Of a stretch of DNA of 45,915 nt, positions 8,274-17,786 are shown piece after piece. Below the pieces are notes generated by a model that was not told the origin of the DNA, made no database searches, and was given only the letters and a program-made list of their open reading frames with translations. The stretch lies in contig JAHELT010000019.1 of the NCBI GenBank assembly GCA_024644045.1, positions 1 to 45,915 of the forward strand, in the 5' to 3' direction. This stretch comes from Chromatiales bacterium. GTDB lineage: Bacteria; Pseudomonadota; Gammaproteobacteria; JAHELT01. Position numbers and translations under genes: made by a program. Positions within the stretch are counted from its first letter, which is position 1. The number at the start of each line of letters is the position of its first letter.

Positions 8274-9038
8274 TTACGTCTTTGCCTTGCACGCGGCGCG
8301 ATGGCGTTCGACGTCCGCGTACATCGCTTCTCTCAGCAGCAGCATATCCATGCCGCCGAGCACGAAATCAAATCCCTGCGTGAACAGCGACTCGACGCTC
8401 ACCTCGGGCGTCGGCAGACCTGCGAGGGTCTTGCCTTCGCGCAGCACATTGGCCGCAATGGCGGCGATGCACTCATGCACCTGCGGATGATCGGGTTGTC
8501 CCGGAAAGCCGAGGCTCGCGGAAAGATCGAAAGGACCGATAAACACCGCATCGATACCTTCCACAGCGGCGATCTGTTCAGCGTTGCGCGCCGCCCCGGC
8601 AGTTTCGATCTGCACCATCAACAGGAAGTTGTCACGGTAACTGCGCAGATAGCCGCCGACGTCCGCACCGTAACGCGATGCACGGATCACCGGCGTGGCA
8701 ACCCCGCGCGTGCCACCGGGCGGGTACAAACAGCCGCGCGCCATGCTCTGCGCGTCCGCTGCGTCGTTGACCATCGGCACCATTGCACCGTCCGCGCCTA
8801 GATCCATGATCCGTCCGATCCAGCGCGGATCCTTCTCCGGAATTCGCACCAGCGCTTTGGCGCCGCCGAGCTGCGATGCCTGCACGACGCGCAGCAGGCT
8901 TTCCAGCGTTCCGGGGCCATGCTCCATGTCGATCATCGTGTAGTCGTACCCGGCCTGCCCCGCCAGCTCGGCGATCAGCGGATCGAAAAACTCGAGCCAG
9001 CAACCGTTCGCGGGGAATCGATGGGGGCCTGAGGTCAT
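8274..9038 (-). CDS. HpcH/HpaI family aldolase
   Basis: The 254-residue protein belongs to the class II pyruvate aldolases of the HpcH/HpaI/GarL family, which split 2-keto-3-deoxy or 4-hydroxy-2-oxo acids into pyruvate and an aldehyde. The catalytic His motif DMEHGPG is near residue 38, the metal ligand Glu is in VQIETAGA, and the second metal ligand Asp is in IGPFDLSASLG; LYPPGGTRG lies between. The ATG at 9038 was chosen because homology begins right after it; the further upstream frame is low-complexity Arg-rich translation. The natural substrate cannot be decided: 2-dehydro-3-deoxyglucarate, 4-hydroxy-2-oxoheptanedioate and others are possible. No sugar-acid or aromatic pathway genes are adjacent. 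Confidence 0.88.
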   Translation of the reverse strand: MTSGPHRFPANGCWLEFFDPLIAELAGQAGYDYTMIDMEHGPGTLESLLRVVQASQLGGAKALVRIPEKDPRWIGRIMDLGADGAMVPMVNDAADAQSMARGCLYPPGGTRGVATPVIRASRYGADVGGYLRSYRDNFLLMVQIETAGAARNAEQIAAVEGIDAVFIGPFDLSASLGFPGQPDHPQVHECIAAIAANVLREGKTLAGLPTPEVSVESLFTQGFDFVLGGMDMLLLREAMYADVERHRAACKAKT

Positions 9039-9135
9039 GCGCAGAATATACCGCGAGCCGCGGGGGTCTGTGCAAACGATTTCTCGCCGCCGCGGCGCGA
9101 TGCGCGAGGCCCGCGCCCGCCCCGCGGCAAGCGGG

Positions 9136-10050
9136 TCAAGCAGGCAGCGCGAACGTGCTTGCTTCCCAGCCGAGCATCGCGAGCTTGCGCACCTCGCCAT
9201 AGCGGTAGCCGCCGAGCAGCCCGTCCTTGCGCAGCACCCGGTGGCACGGGATCAACCACGGCATGGCGTTCTCACCCGCGGCGCTACCGACCGCACGCGG
9301 CGCCGGGCCGCGTGCCGCGTAACCCAGATGCGTGGCGATCTGCTGATAGGTGACCACGTGCCCGGGCGGGATCTTCAGCAGGGCTTCCCACACTTTGAGC
9401 TGGAAGCGCGTGCCGCAGAGCAGCAGCCGCAGCGGCTGGCGCGCTCCGGACACGCCTCGGTCAGCCGCAAAGATCTGCGCGTGCGCGCGGCCGGTTCGCT
9501 CCGGCGCCTCGTTAAGCACCGCGGCGGGCCAGCGGCGCCGCGCATCGGCCAGCACGTCGGCGCGCGTGTGCGGGTCGACGAACTCCAGGCCGCATACGCC
9601 ACGCTCGGTGCACAGCAGCAGGCACTCGCCGAACGGGGACGCATGGAACCCATAGGCGATCTCCAGGCCGGCGCCGCGCCGCTTGTATTCGCCCGGCGTA
9701 ACCGCCTCGTAGGTGACGAACAGATCGTGCAGGCGGCCGGGGCCCGACAGGCCGGCATCCAGCGCCGCATCGAACACGCTTTGCGAAGCCTGAAGGCTGC
9801 GCTTTGCGGCGGCCAGGGTGACGTGCTGCAGAAAGCGTTTGGGGCTGATACCGACCCACCGTGTGAAGGTGCGCTGCAGATGAAATTCACTCACGCCGAT
9901 GTGCGCGGCGATTTCACCCAGCTCCGGCTGGCGCTGCGCATGCCGGGCCACGTAGTCCAGCGCCGCGGCGATGCGCTGATAGTCCCGGGAGCCCTCTGCG
10001 GGTGCATCCGGAGCCGGTACGTCGACTGCAGTTTGTGCCTGACGGGCCAT
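9136..10050 (-). CDS. Ada-like fusion: AraC-type HTH plus O6-methylguanine-DNA methyltransferase, no zinc domain
   Basis: The 304-residue protein joins an AraC-type double helix-turn-helix (about residues 24-125) to a methyltransferase domain (about residues 130-300) with acceptor Cys269 in IPCHRV, the arginine finger in PRAVGSA and a GGYRYG loop. It transfers methyl groups from O6-methylguanine to itself. The N-terminal Ada zinc domain with the Cys38-type phosphotriester methyl acceptor, which switches E. coli Ada into an activator, is absent. Regulation must therefore differ or be lost. The ATG is preceded by GGAGGA lying inside the DUF1127 gene that ends 2 nt upstream. This strongly suggests translational coupling. 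Many proteobacteria annotate this architecture as a bifunctional regulator/MGMT. Confidence 0.92.
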   Translation of the reverse strand: MARQAQTAVDVPAPDAPAEGSRDYQRIAAALDYVARHAQRQPELGEIAAHIGVSEFHLQRTFTRWVGISPKRFLQHVTLAAAKRSLQASQSVFDAALDAGLSGPGRLHDLFVTYEAVTPGEYKRRGAGLEIAYGFHASPFGECLLLCTERGVCGLEFVDPHTRADVLADARRRWPAAVLNEAPERTGRAHAQIFAADRGVSGARQPLRLLLCGTRFQLKVWEALLKIPPGHVVTYQQIATHLGYAARGPAPRAVGSAAGENAMPWLIPCHRVLRKDGLLGGYRYGEVRKLAMLGWEASTFALPA

Positions 10051-10052
10051 GA

Positions 10053-10271
10053 TTACGTCCTCCAGAAAGGTTTACGCGATTCGAGACGCTGCTCGACCTG
10101 CGTAATACCGATGTCTGCGAGCAGGCGGTCGTCCAGCGCCGCCAGCTGACGCCGCTGGCGATCCCTGGCGCCGCAGCGCTCGCACCAGCGCAGCAACCGG
10201 AACAGTATATCGCGCAGGCCGACTCGCGCCCCGGTGAGGGGCACGGGCGAATTCAGTTGCAGTGTTCGCAT
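10053..10271 (-). CDS. DUF1127 small protein (YjiS-like)
   Basis: The 72-residue protein carries the DUF1127 signature: a basic helical segment with RRQLAALDDRLLADIGIT and a following helix. Members are Arg-rich, 45-75 residues long and common in proteobacteria; some affect phosphate, RNA or stress physiology, but no general mechanism is established. The ATG follows GGGAGA, and the stop is 2 nt from the start of the AraC-methyltransferase gene, whose ribosome-binding site lies inside this gene. It is therefore probably the first gene of a two-gene operon with a DNA-repair regulator, which is an unusual partner. Confidence 0.85.
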   Translation of the reverse strand: MRTLQLNSPVPLTGARVGLRDILFRLLRWCERCGARDRQRRQLAALDDRLLADIGITQVEQRLESRKPFWRT

Positions 10272-10397
10272 GGGTGTCTCCCGGCGAGTTGTCTGAGGTG
10301 CAAACTACGCCGGTGGGCGGACCACGGCCACCCGATTGTTGCTGCGTGCGGGCAGTGGCCCGGGCTGCCTGGATGCGCGGGCACCCCGCGCCGCTCG

Positions 10398-11267
10398 TCA
10401 GAGATCGATGTCCATCCACACCGGCTGGTGGTCGGAGCCCTGCGCGGCGCCGTCGATGTGCACCTCCCGGATACGCTCGCGCAGCCGGCTGCTGACGAAG
10501 AAGTAATCCAGTCGCACTGGCACACCCAGCAGATCCGAGGTCACGCCGTCGGACTCCGCATGTCCGCTCTGCACCCAGGCATCGACGAAACCTTCGGGGT
10601 TGATCAGCTGCCCACCGTAGTCGCTCAGCGGGCCGACCATGCGCCGGTACTCCTGCGAATCGGGGCCGAAATTGAAGTCGCCCATGAGAATCGCCTGATA
10701 GGGCAGTTCCGGCGCGGGCCACGGATCCTGGCTCCACTCGGGCATCGCCTCACCGGTCACGGCCGCGCCTTCGATGGGCGCCTGACGGTGGATCTCCCAG
10801 AGCTTTTCCACCTGCGGCAGCCGGGTTTGTGCCGACAGATGCGTCAGGTGTATCGAGTAGATACGCAACGACCGCTCGCGTGTGTACACTAACCCTTCCA
10901 GCGCCGAGCGCTGAATGCTCAGCGGGCCGTAGCTCGCGTACTTGGGCAAGAGGTGATGGCGCGACATGACGATCGGCAGCCTGGCGAGCAGCATGTTGCC
11001 GAACTGGCGTCGGCGATTGCGCAACCGGCCGTCGGCATCGCGGTAACTGCCGTCGATATCGACACCGGCGCCGTACACCCAGTAGTAACCGTCCAGCAGG
11101 CGCGCCAGCTCTGCGGCCTGATCGACGTTGCCGGAACGCGTCCAGTGGCGCTCCACCTCCTGCAGCGCGATCACGTCGGCCCCGGCGACTTCTCCGGCGA
11201 TCCGCTCCAGGTCGTAGTGTCCGTCCTTGCCTTTGCCGTACTGGATGTTATAGGTGCAGAACTTCAT
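10398..11267 (-). CDS. Endonuclease/exonuclease/phosphatase (EEP) family protein
   Basis: The 289-residue soluble protein shows the ordered motifs of the DNase I/sphingomyelinase-type EEP fold: YNIQYG at residues 5-10, the metal-binding Glu in IALQEVE, a His motif (YSIHLTHLS), GDFNF near residue 196, and SDHQPV near the C-terminus. These metal-dependent hydrolases cleave phosphodiester bonds in nucleic acids, phospholipids or small molecules; the substrate cannot be read here. There is no signal peptide. The ATG lies only 11 nt after the yejF stop with AAGGGG in the gap, so it is probably the last gene of the yejABEF operon. That association is reported below as an observation. Confidence 0.88.
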   Translation of the reverse strand: MKFCTYNIQYGKGKDGHYDLERIAGEVAGADVIALQEVERHWTRSGNVDQAAELARLLDGYYWVYGAGVDIDGSYRDADGRLRNRRRQFGNMLLARLPIVMSRHHLLPKYASYGPLSIQRSALEGLVYTRERSLRIYSIHLTHLSAQTRLPQVEKLWEIHRQAPIEGAAVTGEAMPEWSQDPWPAPELPYQAILMGDFNFGPDSQEYRRMVGPLSDYGGQLINPEGFVDAWVQSGHAESDGVTSDLLGVPVRLDYFFVSSRLRERIREVHIDGAAQGSDHQPVWMDIDL

Positions 11268-11278
11268 CAGATGCCCCT

Positions 11279-12904
11279 TCAGGTACTCACGGCGCCGGCG
11301 GCAATGGTTTCCATCGCGAACGCCGCAGCGATCAGGGCTTTGGTGTATTCGGCCTGCGGCGCGTCGAAAATCTGTGCGACCGCGCCCTGCTCGACGATCC
11401 TGCCGTCGCGCATGACGATCACCTGATCGCTCAGCGCGCGGACCACTTTCAGATCGTGGCTGATGAACAGGTAGGCAAGCCGGTACTTGCGTTGCAGCTC
11501 GCGCAGCAGGTCAACGATCTGCGCCTGCACCGACATGTCCAGCGCCGATGTCGGCTCGTCCAGCACCACGAACTTCGGTTTGAGTATCATCGCACGCGCG
11601 ATCGCGATGCGCTGACGCTGGCCGCCGGAGAACTCGTGAGGATAGCGAAACCGGCTGTCGGCTTCCAGCCCCACTTCTTCCAGCGCTTCCACGATCATTG
11701 CTTCACGCTGCTCCGGGTCGCTCGTCAGCTTGTGCACTTCGAGCCCTTCGGCCACGATGTCACCAATCGACATGCGCGGGCTGAGGCTGCCGAACGGATC
11801 CTGAAACACGACCTGCATCTCGCGGCGCAGCGGGCGCATGGCCTTGAAGTCGTACTCACTGATCGTCTGCCCGTCGTAGCGGATCGCGCCGCGGCTTCTC
11901 TCGAGGCGCAGCAAGGCCATGCCCAGGGTGGTCTTGCCGGAACCGCTCTCGCCTACGACGCCCACCGTCTGGCCCGCGCAGATGCTGACGCTGATACCGT
12001 CCACCGCCTTGATGTGATCGACCGTGCGCCGGAACACGCCGGCCTTGATCGGAAACCAGACGCGCACGTCCTCCGCAGACAGCACCAGCGGCGCACCCTC
12101 ATGCTGCTGCACCGGCTCGCCTTTGGGTTCCGCGGCGAGCAGCATCTGGGTGTACTCGTGCTGCGGCCGCTCGAAGATGTCCTGCGTGCTACCCTCCTCG
12201 ACGAACCGGCCCTGGTGCATGACGTAAATGCGCTGCGCCATTTTGCGCACGATCCCCAGATCGTGCGTGATGAGCAGCAGAGCCATGCCCATGCGCTGCT
12301 GCAGCGCCAGCAGCAGCTCGAGGATCTGCGCCTGGATGGTCACGTCCAGCGCGGTTGTCGGCTCGTCGGCAATCAGCAGCTCGGGCTCGTTGGCCAGGGC
12401 CATCGCGATCATCACGCGCTGACGCTGGCCGCCCGAAAGCTGATGCGGGTAGGCGTCCAGGCGCTGCTCGGCATCCTGGATACCGACCAGATCCAGCAAC
12501 TCCAGCACGCGCGCACGGGCCTGGGTGCGAGTCCGCTGCCTGTGCAGCAGCAGGGTTTCGGCTATCTGCTTCTCCACCGAGTGCAGCGGATTCAGCGAGG
12601 TCATGGGCTCCTGAAAAATCATGCCGATGCGGCCGCCGCGAATGTCGCTCAGGTCGGCCTGCGGCGCCTGCAGAACGTCCACACCGTCGAAGCGGACCCG
12701 GCCGCCGGGATGCCAGGCATACGGATACGGCAGCAGGCGCAGAATAGACAGCGCGGTCACGGATTTACCCGAACCGCTTTCGCCCACCAGACCGACCGAC
12801 TCGCCTTTCGCAAGGGTCATCGAAACGCCGCGCACAGCGTCCTGCCGCCGCTCGCCGTGCCCGAAGCTGACCTGGAGATCCTCGATTTCCAGCAGCGCAC
12901 CCAC
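11279..12904 (-). CDS. yejF: Peptide ABC transporter dual ATPase YejF
   Basis: This 541-residue protein contains two complete ABC ATPase domains. The first has [17 protein letters not shown] and [11 protein letters not shown] (about residues 40-180). The second has [18 protein letters not shown] and [10 protein letters not shown] (about residues 320-465). Both have switch histidines (ITHDLG, ISHDLK). It powers the YejABEF importer, which takes up peptides and, in enterobacteria, microcin C. It starts with GTG one base after the yejE stop. Gene order, spacing and the paired permeases make the assignment firm. No key ATPase residue is missing. Confidence 0.94.
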   Translation of the reverse strand: MGALLEIEDLQVSFGHGERRQDAVRGVSMTLAKGESVGLVGESGSGKSVTALSILRLLPYPYAWHPGGRVRFDGVDVLQAPQADLSDIRGGRIGMIFQEPMTSLNPLHSVEKQIAETLLLHRQRTRTQARARVLELLDLVGIQDAEQRLDAYPHQLSGGQRQRVMIAMALANEPELLIADEPTTALDVTIQAQILELLLALQQRMGMALLLITHDLGIVRKMAQRIYVMHQGRFVEEGSTQDIFERPQHEYTQMLLAAEPKGEPVQQHEGAPLVLSAEDVRVWFPIKAGVFRRTVDHIKAVDGISVSICAGQTVGVVGESGSGKTTLGMALLRLERSRGAIRYDGQTISEYDFKAMRPLRREMQVVFQDPFGSLSPRMSIGDIVAEGLEVHKLTSDPEQREAMIVEALEEVGLEADSRFRYPHEFSGGQRQRIAIARAMILKPKFVVLDEPTSALDMSVQAQIVDLLRELQRKYRLAYLFISHDLKVVRALSDQVIVMRDGRIVEQGAVAQIFDAPQAEYTKALIAAAFAMETIAAGAVST

Positions 12905-12905
12905 G

Positions 12906-13928
12906 TCAGCCGCCGCTCACCTTGCGCGGATCGAACGCGTCGCGTACCGCCTCGCCGATGAACACCAGCAGGCTCAGCATGATCGACAGAATGAGGAACG
13001 CGGTGAAGCCCAGCCAGGGCGCCTGCAGATTGTTCTTACCCTGATTGAGCAGCTCGCCGAGCGACGCCGAGCCCGGCGGCAGGCCCAGTCCGAGGAAGTC
13101 GAGCGCCGTCAGCGTGGTAACCGAGCCACTCAGGATGAACGGCAGAAAAGTCAGGGTCGCGACCATGGCGTTGGGTAACAGGTGGCGGAACATGATCGTC
13201 CAGTTGGCCACCCCCAGGGCACGGGCAGCGCGCACATACTCGAAGTTCCGCGCGCGCAGGAACTCCGCACGCACCACCCCGACCAGGGCCGTCCACGAGA
13301 ACAGCGTCATCAGAAACAGCAGCGTGAAGAAGCCGGGCTGCACGATGCTGGCGGCGATGATCAGGATGTAGAGCACCGGCAGGCCCTGCCAGATCTCGAT
13401 GAAACGCTGGCCGAGCAGATCCACCTTGCCGCCGAAAAAGCCCTGGACCGCGCCGGCCACGACGCCGATTACCGAGCTCATCAGGGTCAGCGCCAGGCCG
13501 AACAGCACGGAGATGCGAAGCCCGTATATCACTCGCGCCACGACGTCGCGCCCTTGATCGTCGGTGCCCAGCCAGTTGTCCGCGGTCGGCGGCGACGGCG
13601 CAGACTCGGGCAGGTCGTAGTTGATGGTGGTGTAGCTGAACGGAATCAGCGGCCACAGCAACCAGCCGTCCGCTTCGATCAGCTCCTGCACATACGGGTC
13701 GCGATAGTCGGCCTGGGTCTCGAACTCACCGCCGAAGGCGGTCTCCGGGTAGACCTTCAGCACCGGAAAGTACAACTCGCCCTTGAACGACACCAGCAGC
13801 GGCCTGTCGTTGGCCACCAGCTCGGCGAGCAGGGCAACGATGAACAGTGCGGTGAATATCCACAGCGACCAGTAGCCGCGGCGGTTGGCGCGGAAGTTGT
13901 TCAGGCGACGGCGGTTCAGCGGCGTCAT
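12906..13928 (-). CDS. yejE: Peptide ABC transporter permease YejE
   Basis: The 340-residue permease has a first membrane segment near residues 20-40, then a long periplasmic loop (about 50-130) characteristic of YejE, followed by a cluster of about five transmembrane helices. The loop contains the phrases NWLGTDDQGRDV and YGLRISVLFG, and the cytoplasmic EAA loop is seen as ARALGVANW...LLPNA (around residue 230). It forms the membrane channel with YejB. The ATG lies 43 nt after the yejB stop, and the stop is one base from the yejF start. Confidence 0.94.
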   Translation of the reverse strand: MTPLNRRRLNNFRANRRGYWSLWIFTALFIVALLAELVANDRPLLVSFKGELYFPVLKVYPETAFGGEFETQADYRDPYVQELIEADGWLLWPLIPFSYTTINYDLPESAPSPPTADNWLGTDDQGRDVVARVIYGLRISVLFGLALTLMSSVIGVVAGAVQGFFGGKVDLLGQRFIEIWQGLPVLYILIIAASIVQPGFFTLLFLMTLFSWTALVGVVRAEFLRARNFEYVRAARALGVANWTIMFRHLLPNAMVATLTFLPFILSGSVTTLTALDFLGLGLPPGSASLGELLNQGKNNLQAPWLGFTAFLILSIMLSLLVFIGEAVRDAFDPRKVSGG

Positions 13929-13971
13929 TGCGTCAGGCGCTGCGGCGCGGGGCGGCGGACCGGTACATGCT

Positions 13972-15072
13972 TCACACGTCCCGCGCCTCGAAATCGATGC
14001 GTGGGTCGATCACGTGGTACATGAGGTCGCCGATCAACTGCATGACCAGCCCGAGCAGCGTGAAGAAGAACAGCGTGGCGAACATTACCGGATAGTCGCG
14101 ATTCAGCGCCGCCTCGAAGCCGAGCAGACCCAGACCGTCCAGCGAGAAAATCACCTCGATCAGGAGCGAGCCGGTGAACAGGATGCCGATGAAGGCGCTG
14201 GGAAAGCCGGCAATGACGATCAGCATGGCGTTACGGAACACGTGCCCGTACAGCACTCGCTGCTCGTTCAGGCCCTTGGCACGCGCGGTCTGCACGTACT
14301 GCATGTTGATCTGATCGAGGAACGAGTTCTTGGTCAGCATGGTCAATCCGGCAAACCCGCCGATCACCAGCGCCACTACCGGCAAGGTGATGTGCCACAG
14401 GTAATCGATTATCTGCTCGTACCAAGCGAGCGACTCCCAGCCCGGAGAAACGAGGCCGCGCAGCGGAAACCAGTCCAGGAAGCGGCCGCCCGCGAACACG
14501 ACGATGAGCAGCACCGCGAACAGGAACGAGGGAATGGCATATCCGACGATCACCACGCCGCTGGTCCACACATCGAATCGCGTGCCGTCACGCACCGCTT
14601 TGCGAATACCGAGGGGTATCGAGATCAGGTACACCAGCACCGTGGTCCACAACCCCAGCGAGATGGACACCGGCATTTTGTCCAGCACCAGATCGATGAC
14701 CGCTTCATCGCGGAAGTAGCTGGTGCCGAAATCGAACCGCACGTAGTTCCACATCATGCTGAGGAAGCGCTCGTGCATCGGTTTGTCGAACCCGAAGTCC
14801 CGTTCGATCTCGGCGATGATTGCCGGGTCCAGGCCTTGTGCACCGCGGTACTGGCTCTGCTGGGTCTGTTTGCCCCCCGCGCCGCCGCTCTGCACGTCGC
14901 CCCCCTCACCGGCGACCCTCGCGGTGGCCTCGACCGCCTGCCCGCTCATCTCCGCGAGCAGCTGCTCCACCGGACCGCCGGGGGCAAGCTGCACGATCAG
15001 GAAATTGACAACCATGATCCCGACGAGCGTCGGGATGATGAGCAGCAGGCGGCGAATGGTATAGGCAAGCAC
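13972..15072 (-). CDS. yejB: Peptide ABC transporter permease YejB
   Basis: The 366-residue permease starts with the family-typical [21 protein letters not shown], its first membrane helix, then a long periplasmic loop rich in Gly/Gln, and five further helices. The EAA loop reads [19 protein letters not shown]. It pairs with YejE in the inner membrane. The start is GTG, 19 nt after the yejA stop. The loop around residues 35-75 is longer than needed for the dipeptide-type permeases of this window, as is normal for YejB. Confidence 0.94.
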   Translation of the reverse strand: MLAYTIRRLLLIIPTLVGIMVVNFLIVQLAPGGPVEQLLAEMSGQAVEATARVAGEGGDVQSGGAGGKQTQQSQYRGAQGLDPAIIAEIERDFGFDKPMHERFLSMMWNYVRFDFGTSYFRDEAVIDLVLDKMPVSISLGLWTTVLVYLISIPLGIRKAVRDGTRFDVWTSGVVIVGYAIPSFLFAVLLIVVFAGGRFLDWFPLRGLVSPGWESLAWYEQIIDYLWHITLPVVALVIGGFAGLTMLTKNSFLDQINMQYVQTARAKGLNEQRVLYGHVFRNAMLIVIAGFPSAFIGILFTGSLLIEVIFSLDGLGLLGFEAALNRDYPVMFATLFFFTLLGLVMQLIGDLMYHVIDPRIDFEARDV

Positions 15073-15091
15073 CGGTCGGGACCCGCGCGCG

Positions 15092-16921
15092 TCAGTTACG
15101 CTGCAACGTCAACTTCGCTGCGCGTTGTTTGTCGATCCACCAGGTCGTCGGAAAGCCGGTCGAGTAGCGAGGCTTGCGCTCGGGATAGCCGAACTTGTCC
15201 CAGTATACGATCCGCTCGTTGTCTACGTAGAACTGCGGAATCACGTAGTGATTCCACAGCAGCACGCGATCCAGTGCGCGCGAGGCCACCTTGAGCGTTT
15301 CCAGATCCTTGGCACTCACGATCTTTTCGATCAACGCGTCGACCACCGGATTCTTGATGCCGCCCATGTTCGCCGACCCGCGCACGCCGGCCGCGTCCGA
15401 GCCGTAGTAAGAGCGCAGCTCCGGGCCAGGCGGCGGGAAGAAGTTCAGGCGCACCGTAACCATGTCGAAGTCGAAATCGTCGATCCTCACCTGGTACTGC
15501 GATGAATCGACGATGCGCATCGAGGCCTCGATGCCGGCGCGCTTCAGATTCTGCACGAAGGGCGCCACCAGGCGTTCCATGGTCGGCGACACGAGCAGGA
15601 ACTCGAAGGTCATCTGCTTGCCGTCCCGGACGAGCTTGCCGCCCTGCGTGCTCCAGCCCGCTGACTTGAGCAGCTGCAGCGCCCGGCGCAGCTGTTTGCG
15701 GATACGCCCGCTGCCGTCCGTTTTGGGCGGTGTAAAAGGCCGCCGGAACAGCGCATCGGGAAGCTGATCGCGAAACGGCGTGAGCAGCTCGAGCTCGGCA
15801 GGCGTGGGCTCGCCCGCCGCGCCGAAATCGGAGTTCGGAAAGTAGCTGGCAGTGCGCTGGTACTCCCCGTAGAGCACGGTGCGCTGGGTCGCTTCGAAAT
15901 CGAACAGCAGGCCGATCGCCTCGCGCACGCGTATGTCGTCGAACGGGGCGCGGCGCAGGTTGAAGAAAAAGGCCTGGATACCCTGCGGCGTCTCGTCGGG
16001 CACCCGGCGGCGCACGATCTCGCCCTTCTTCACGGCGGGCGAATCCTCGTAGCCCGTAGCCCAGCGCTTGGAGCTGTTCTCCTGGCGGAAATCGATGGCG
16101 CCAGACTTGAAGGCCTCGAACATGACGCCGTCGTCGCGGTAGTACTCGAAGCGGATCCGCTTGATGTTGTCGAGCCCTCGATTGATCGCGAGATCCTTAC
16201 CCCAGTAGTCGTCCACCAGCTCATAGGTGATGGAGCGACCGGCATCCAGCGAGACGATCTTGTAGGCGCCGCTGGCCGGCTCCGGCTCCAGCGTGGTCTT
16301 GGTGATGTCGCGCGTCTTCCAGTGATGCCGCGGCAGCGGCGCTATGCCGGCCACGTTCATCAGCGGCTTCATGTTGTTGCGCGTCTTCATCGTGAACTTG
16401 AGGCGCAGGTCGTTCAGCACCTCGACGGCTTCGACGTCGGCGTAGAACGAGCGCAGGAACGGGCGGCCGTGCTCGCGAATCGTGTCGAACGAGAACGCAA
16501 AATCCGCCGCCGTGATCTGCACGCCGTCCTCGTAGTGCGCATCGGCGCGCAGGTTGAAAATGATCCAGCTCTTGTCGTCCGGGTACTCGACCGATTCGGC
16601 GATGACGCCATAGTTGCTGGCCAGCTCATCGCCCGAGTTGGCCATCAGACTGTCGCTGGTGAGCCCGAGGCTGGGCGGCCATTCGCCTTTCAGGATGTAG
16701 ATGTTGAGGCTGTCGAAAGAGCCGAACGCACCTAGCACGATCTCACCGCCCTTGGGCGCATCCGGATTGGCGTATGGCCAGTGATCGATACCGTCCTTGT
16801 AGAGCGGCGTGCCGAACTCCGCCATCGACCAGGACTTGGTGACGTTCTGCGCAGCGTGCGCCGGCGCCAGTGCGCAGAGCAACAATACCGTCAGGCCGAT
16901 GATTCTCACGATGATCGCCAT
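15092..16921 (-). CDS. yejA: YejA-type periplasmic peptide-binding protein
   Basis: The 609-residue product has a clear Sec signal peptide (about residues 1-23: basic start, hydrophobic core, cleavage after AHA). The rest is a family 5 solute-binding protein of the YejA subgroup: [56 protein letters not shown] and a late INLQ-like region around the ligand pocket. It delivers peptides to YejB/E. An AAGGAAC ribosome-binding site precedes the ATG. It is the first gene of yejABEF. The 266 nt upstream (to the GNAT gene) should hold the operon promoter, but I could not identify one confidently. Confidence 0.93.
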   Translation of the reverse strand: MAIIVRIIGLTVLLLCALAPAHAAQNVTKSWSMAEFGTPLYKDGIDHWPYANPDAPKGGEIVLGAFGSFDSLNIYILKGEWPPSLGLTSDSLMANSGDELASNYGVIAESVEYPDDKSWIIFNLRADAHYEDGVQITAADFAFSFDTIREHGRPFLRSFYADVEAVEVLNDLRLKFTMKTRNNMKPLMNVAGIAPLPRHHWKTRDITKTTLEPEPASGAYKIVSLDAGRSITYELVDDYWGKDLAINRGLDNIKRIRFEYYRDDGVMFEAFKSGAIDFRQENSSKRWATGYEDSPAVKKGEIVRRRVPDETPQGIQAFFFNLRRAPFDDIRVREAIGLLFDFEATQRTVLYGEYQRTASYFPNSDFGAAGEPTPAELELLTPFRDQLPDALFRRPFTPPKTDGSGRIRKQLRRALQLLKSAGWSTQGGKLVRDGKQMTFEFLLVSPTMERLVAPFVQNLKRAGIEASMRIVDSSQYQVRIDDFDFDMVTVRLNFFPPPGPELRSYYGSDAAGVRGSANMGGIKNPVVDALIEKIVSAKDLETLKVASRALDRVLLWNHYVIPQFYVDNERIVYWDKFGYPERKPRYSTGFPTTWWIDKQRAAKLTLQRN

Positions 16922-17187
16922 AACTGTTCCTTTGTGAGGGAAACCGACGCGGCCCGCGGGTCGGGCCGCCAGCGGCCCCGCGCACGCCGGGTGCCGGGCG
17001 GATCGGCCGCCCCCCGGCAGCCGCCGTGCCGGGACCGCGGCAAATTAGCAACTTTCGCGGCGTTTGACCATTGATGCGCGCCAGCGCCGCCGCGAAATCC
17101 TGCTCGAGCGTACAGACCGCACGGCGGCCCGGCGGTTCCGCGCGCGAACATTGAGACTCCGTCAGTCACACGCTCGTTCGGCGACGC

Positions 17188-17700
17188 TCATGACCTGCCC
17201 GGTAGCGTACCGTCGCAATCTGCAGGCCAGCGCATCTGCACGTCGGGCCCGTGCTCGGCTACGGTCGTAAAGCCCAACCGCGCGTAGAGGCGCCGCGCGG
17301 CGCTGCCGGTATGCACCTGCAGGCTGATCGAACCCCCTTCGCTGTCGGCTTCGCGCTGCAGATCGCTGATCAGGCGGGTTGCAATGCCCCTGCCGCGCCA
17401 GGCCGGGTCAATGGTGACATCGATGATAACGTAGGCGGCGGCCTGTTTTGCGACATAGAAGCGCCCGACCGCGAGCGCGTCGAGTTCGACGATATCGAAG
17501 CGGGCACCCGGGAAGCGTCGGGCATAGGTCAGCGACTGAGCCTTGAACTGCGCGTACAGAAACGAGTCGAGCTGATCCTTCGACCAGCCGAGCGCGGCGA
17601 ACTCTGCGCGGCGCGACTGCCCGAAAAGCTGCAGCAGGAACGGCCGGTCGCCGCTCGACTGCGGGCGCAGCCTGAGCCCGGACTGGAGCGAGGGTGCCAC
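17188..17700 (-). CDS. GNAT family N-acetyltransferase
   Basis: The 170-residue protein has the GNAT acetyl-CoA pyrophosphate-binding motif PAWRGRGIATRLI, a preceding beta strand (AAYVIIDVTIDP) and the C-terminal SAARRLYARLGF motif. It resembles acetyltransferases of the RimI class, but the target (amine, amino acid or protein) is unknown. I place the start at the GTG at 17700, because a longer frame would overlap the divergently transcribed oxidoreductase gene and its upstream translation is unlike GNAT proteins. No ribosome-binding site decides the matter. The 86-nt gap to the divergent gene must hold both promoters. Confidence 0.82.
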   Translation of the reverse strand: MAPSLQSGLRLRPQSSGDRPFLLQLFGQSRRAEFAALGWSKDQLDSFLYAQFKAQSLTYARRFPGARFDIVELDALAVGRFYVAKQAAAYVIIDVTIDPAWRGRGIATRLISDLQREADSEGGSISLQVHTGSAARRLYARLGFTTVAEHGPDVQMRWPADCDGTLPGRS

Positions 17701-17744
17701 GCACCGAAAATACCCAATTCGCCGCCGCTGCACCAGCCGGCTGA

Positions 17745-17750
17745 TATACT
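17745..17750 (+). promoter_or_regulatory. Candidate -10 box for the molybdopterin oxidoreductase gene
   Basis: TATACT lies 36 nt before the ATG at 17787 in the divergent gap. A TG-like extension (CTGA) precedes it. No good -35 box lies at 16-18 nt; the nearest (TTCGCC) is 21 nt away. This is a candidate only. Confidence 0.35.
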
Positions 17751-17786
17751 CGCGGGCGGGTCTCCAGCGACGCAGACGGTCCCCGC

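Noticed and set aside
9076-9088. ACGATTTCTCGCC, also present in the palindrome near 1865
   Set aside because: A 13-bp match without the rest of the element or the GGGGAC motif; chance in a GC-rich sequence cannot be excluded.
11456-12961. 501-aa plus-strand frame opposite yejF
   Set aside because: Repetitive His/Gln/Arg-rich composition and complete opposition to YejF motifs.
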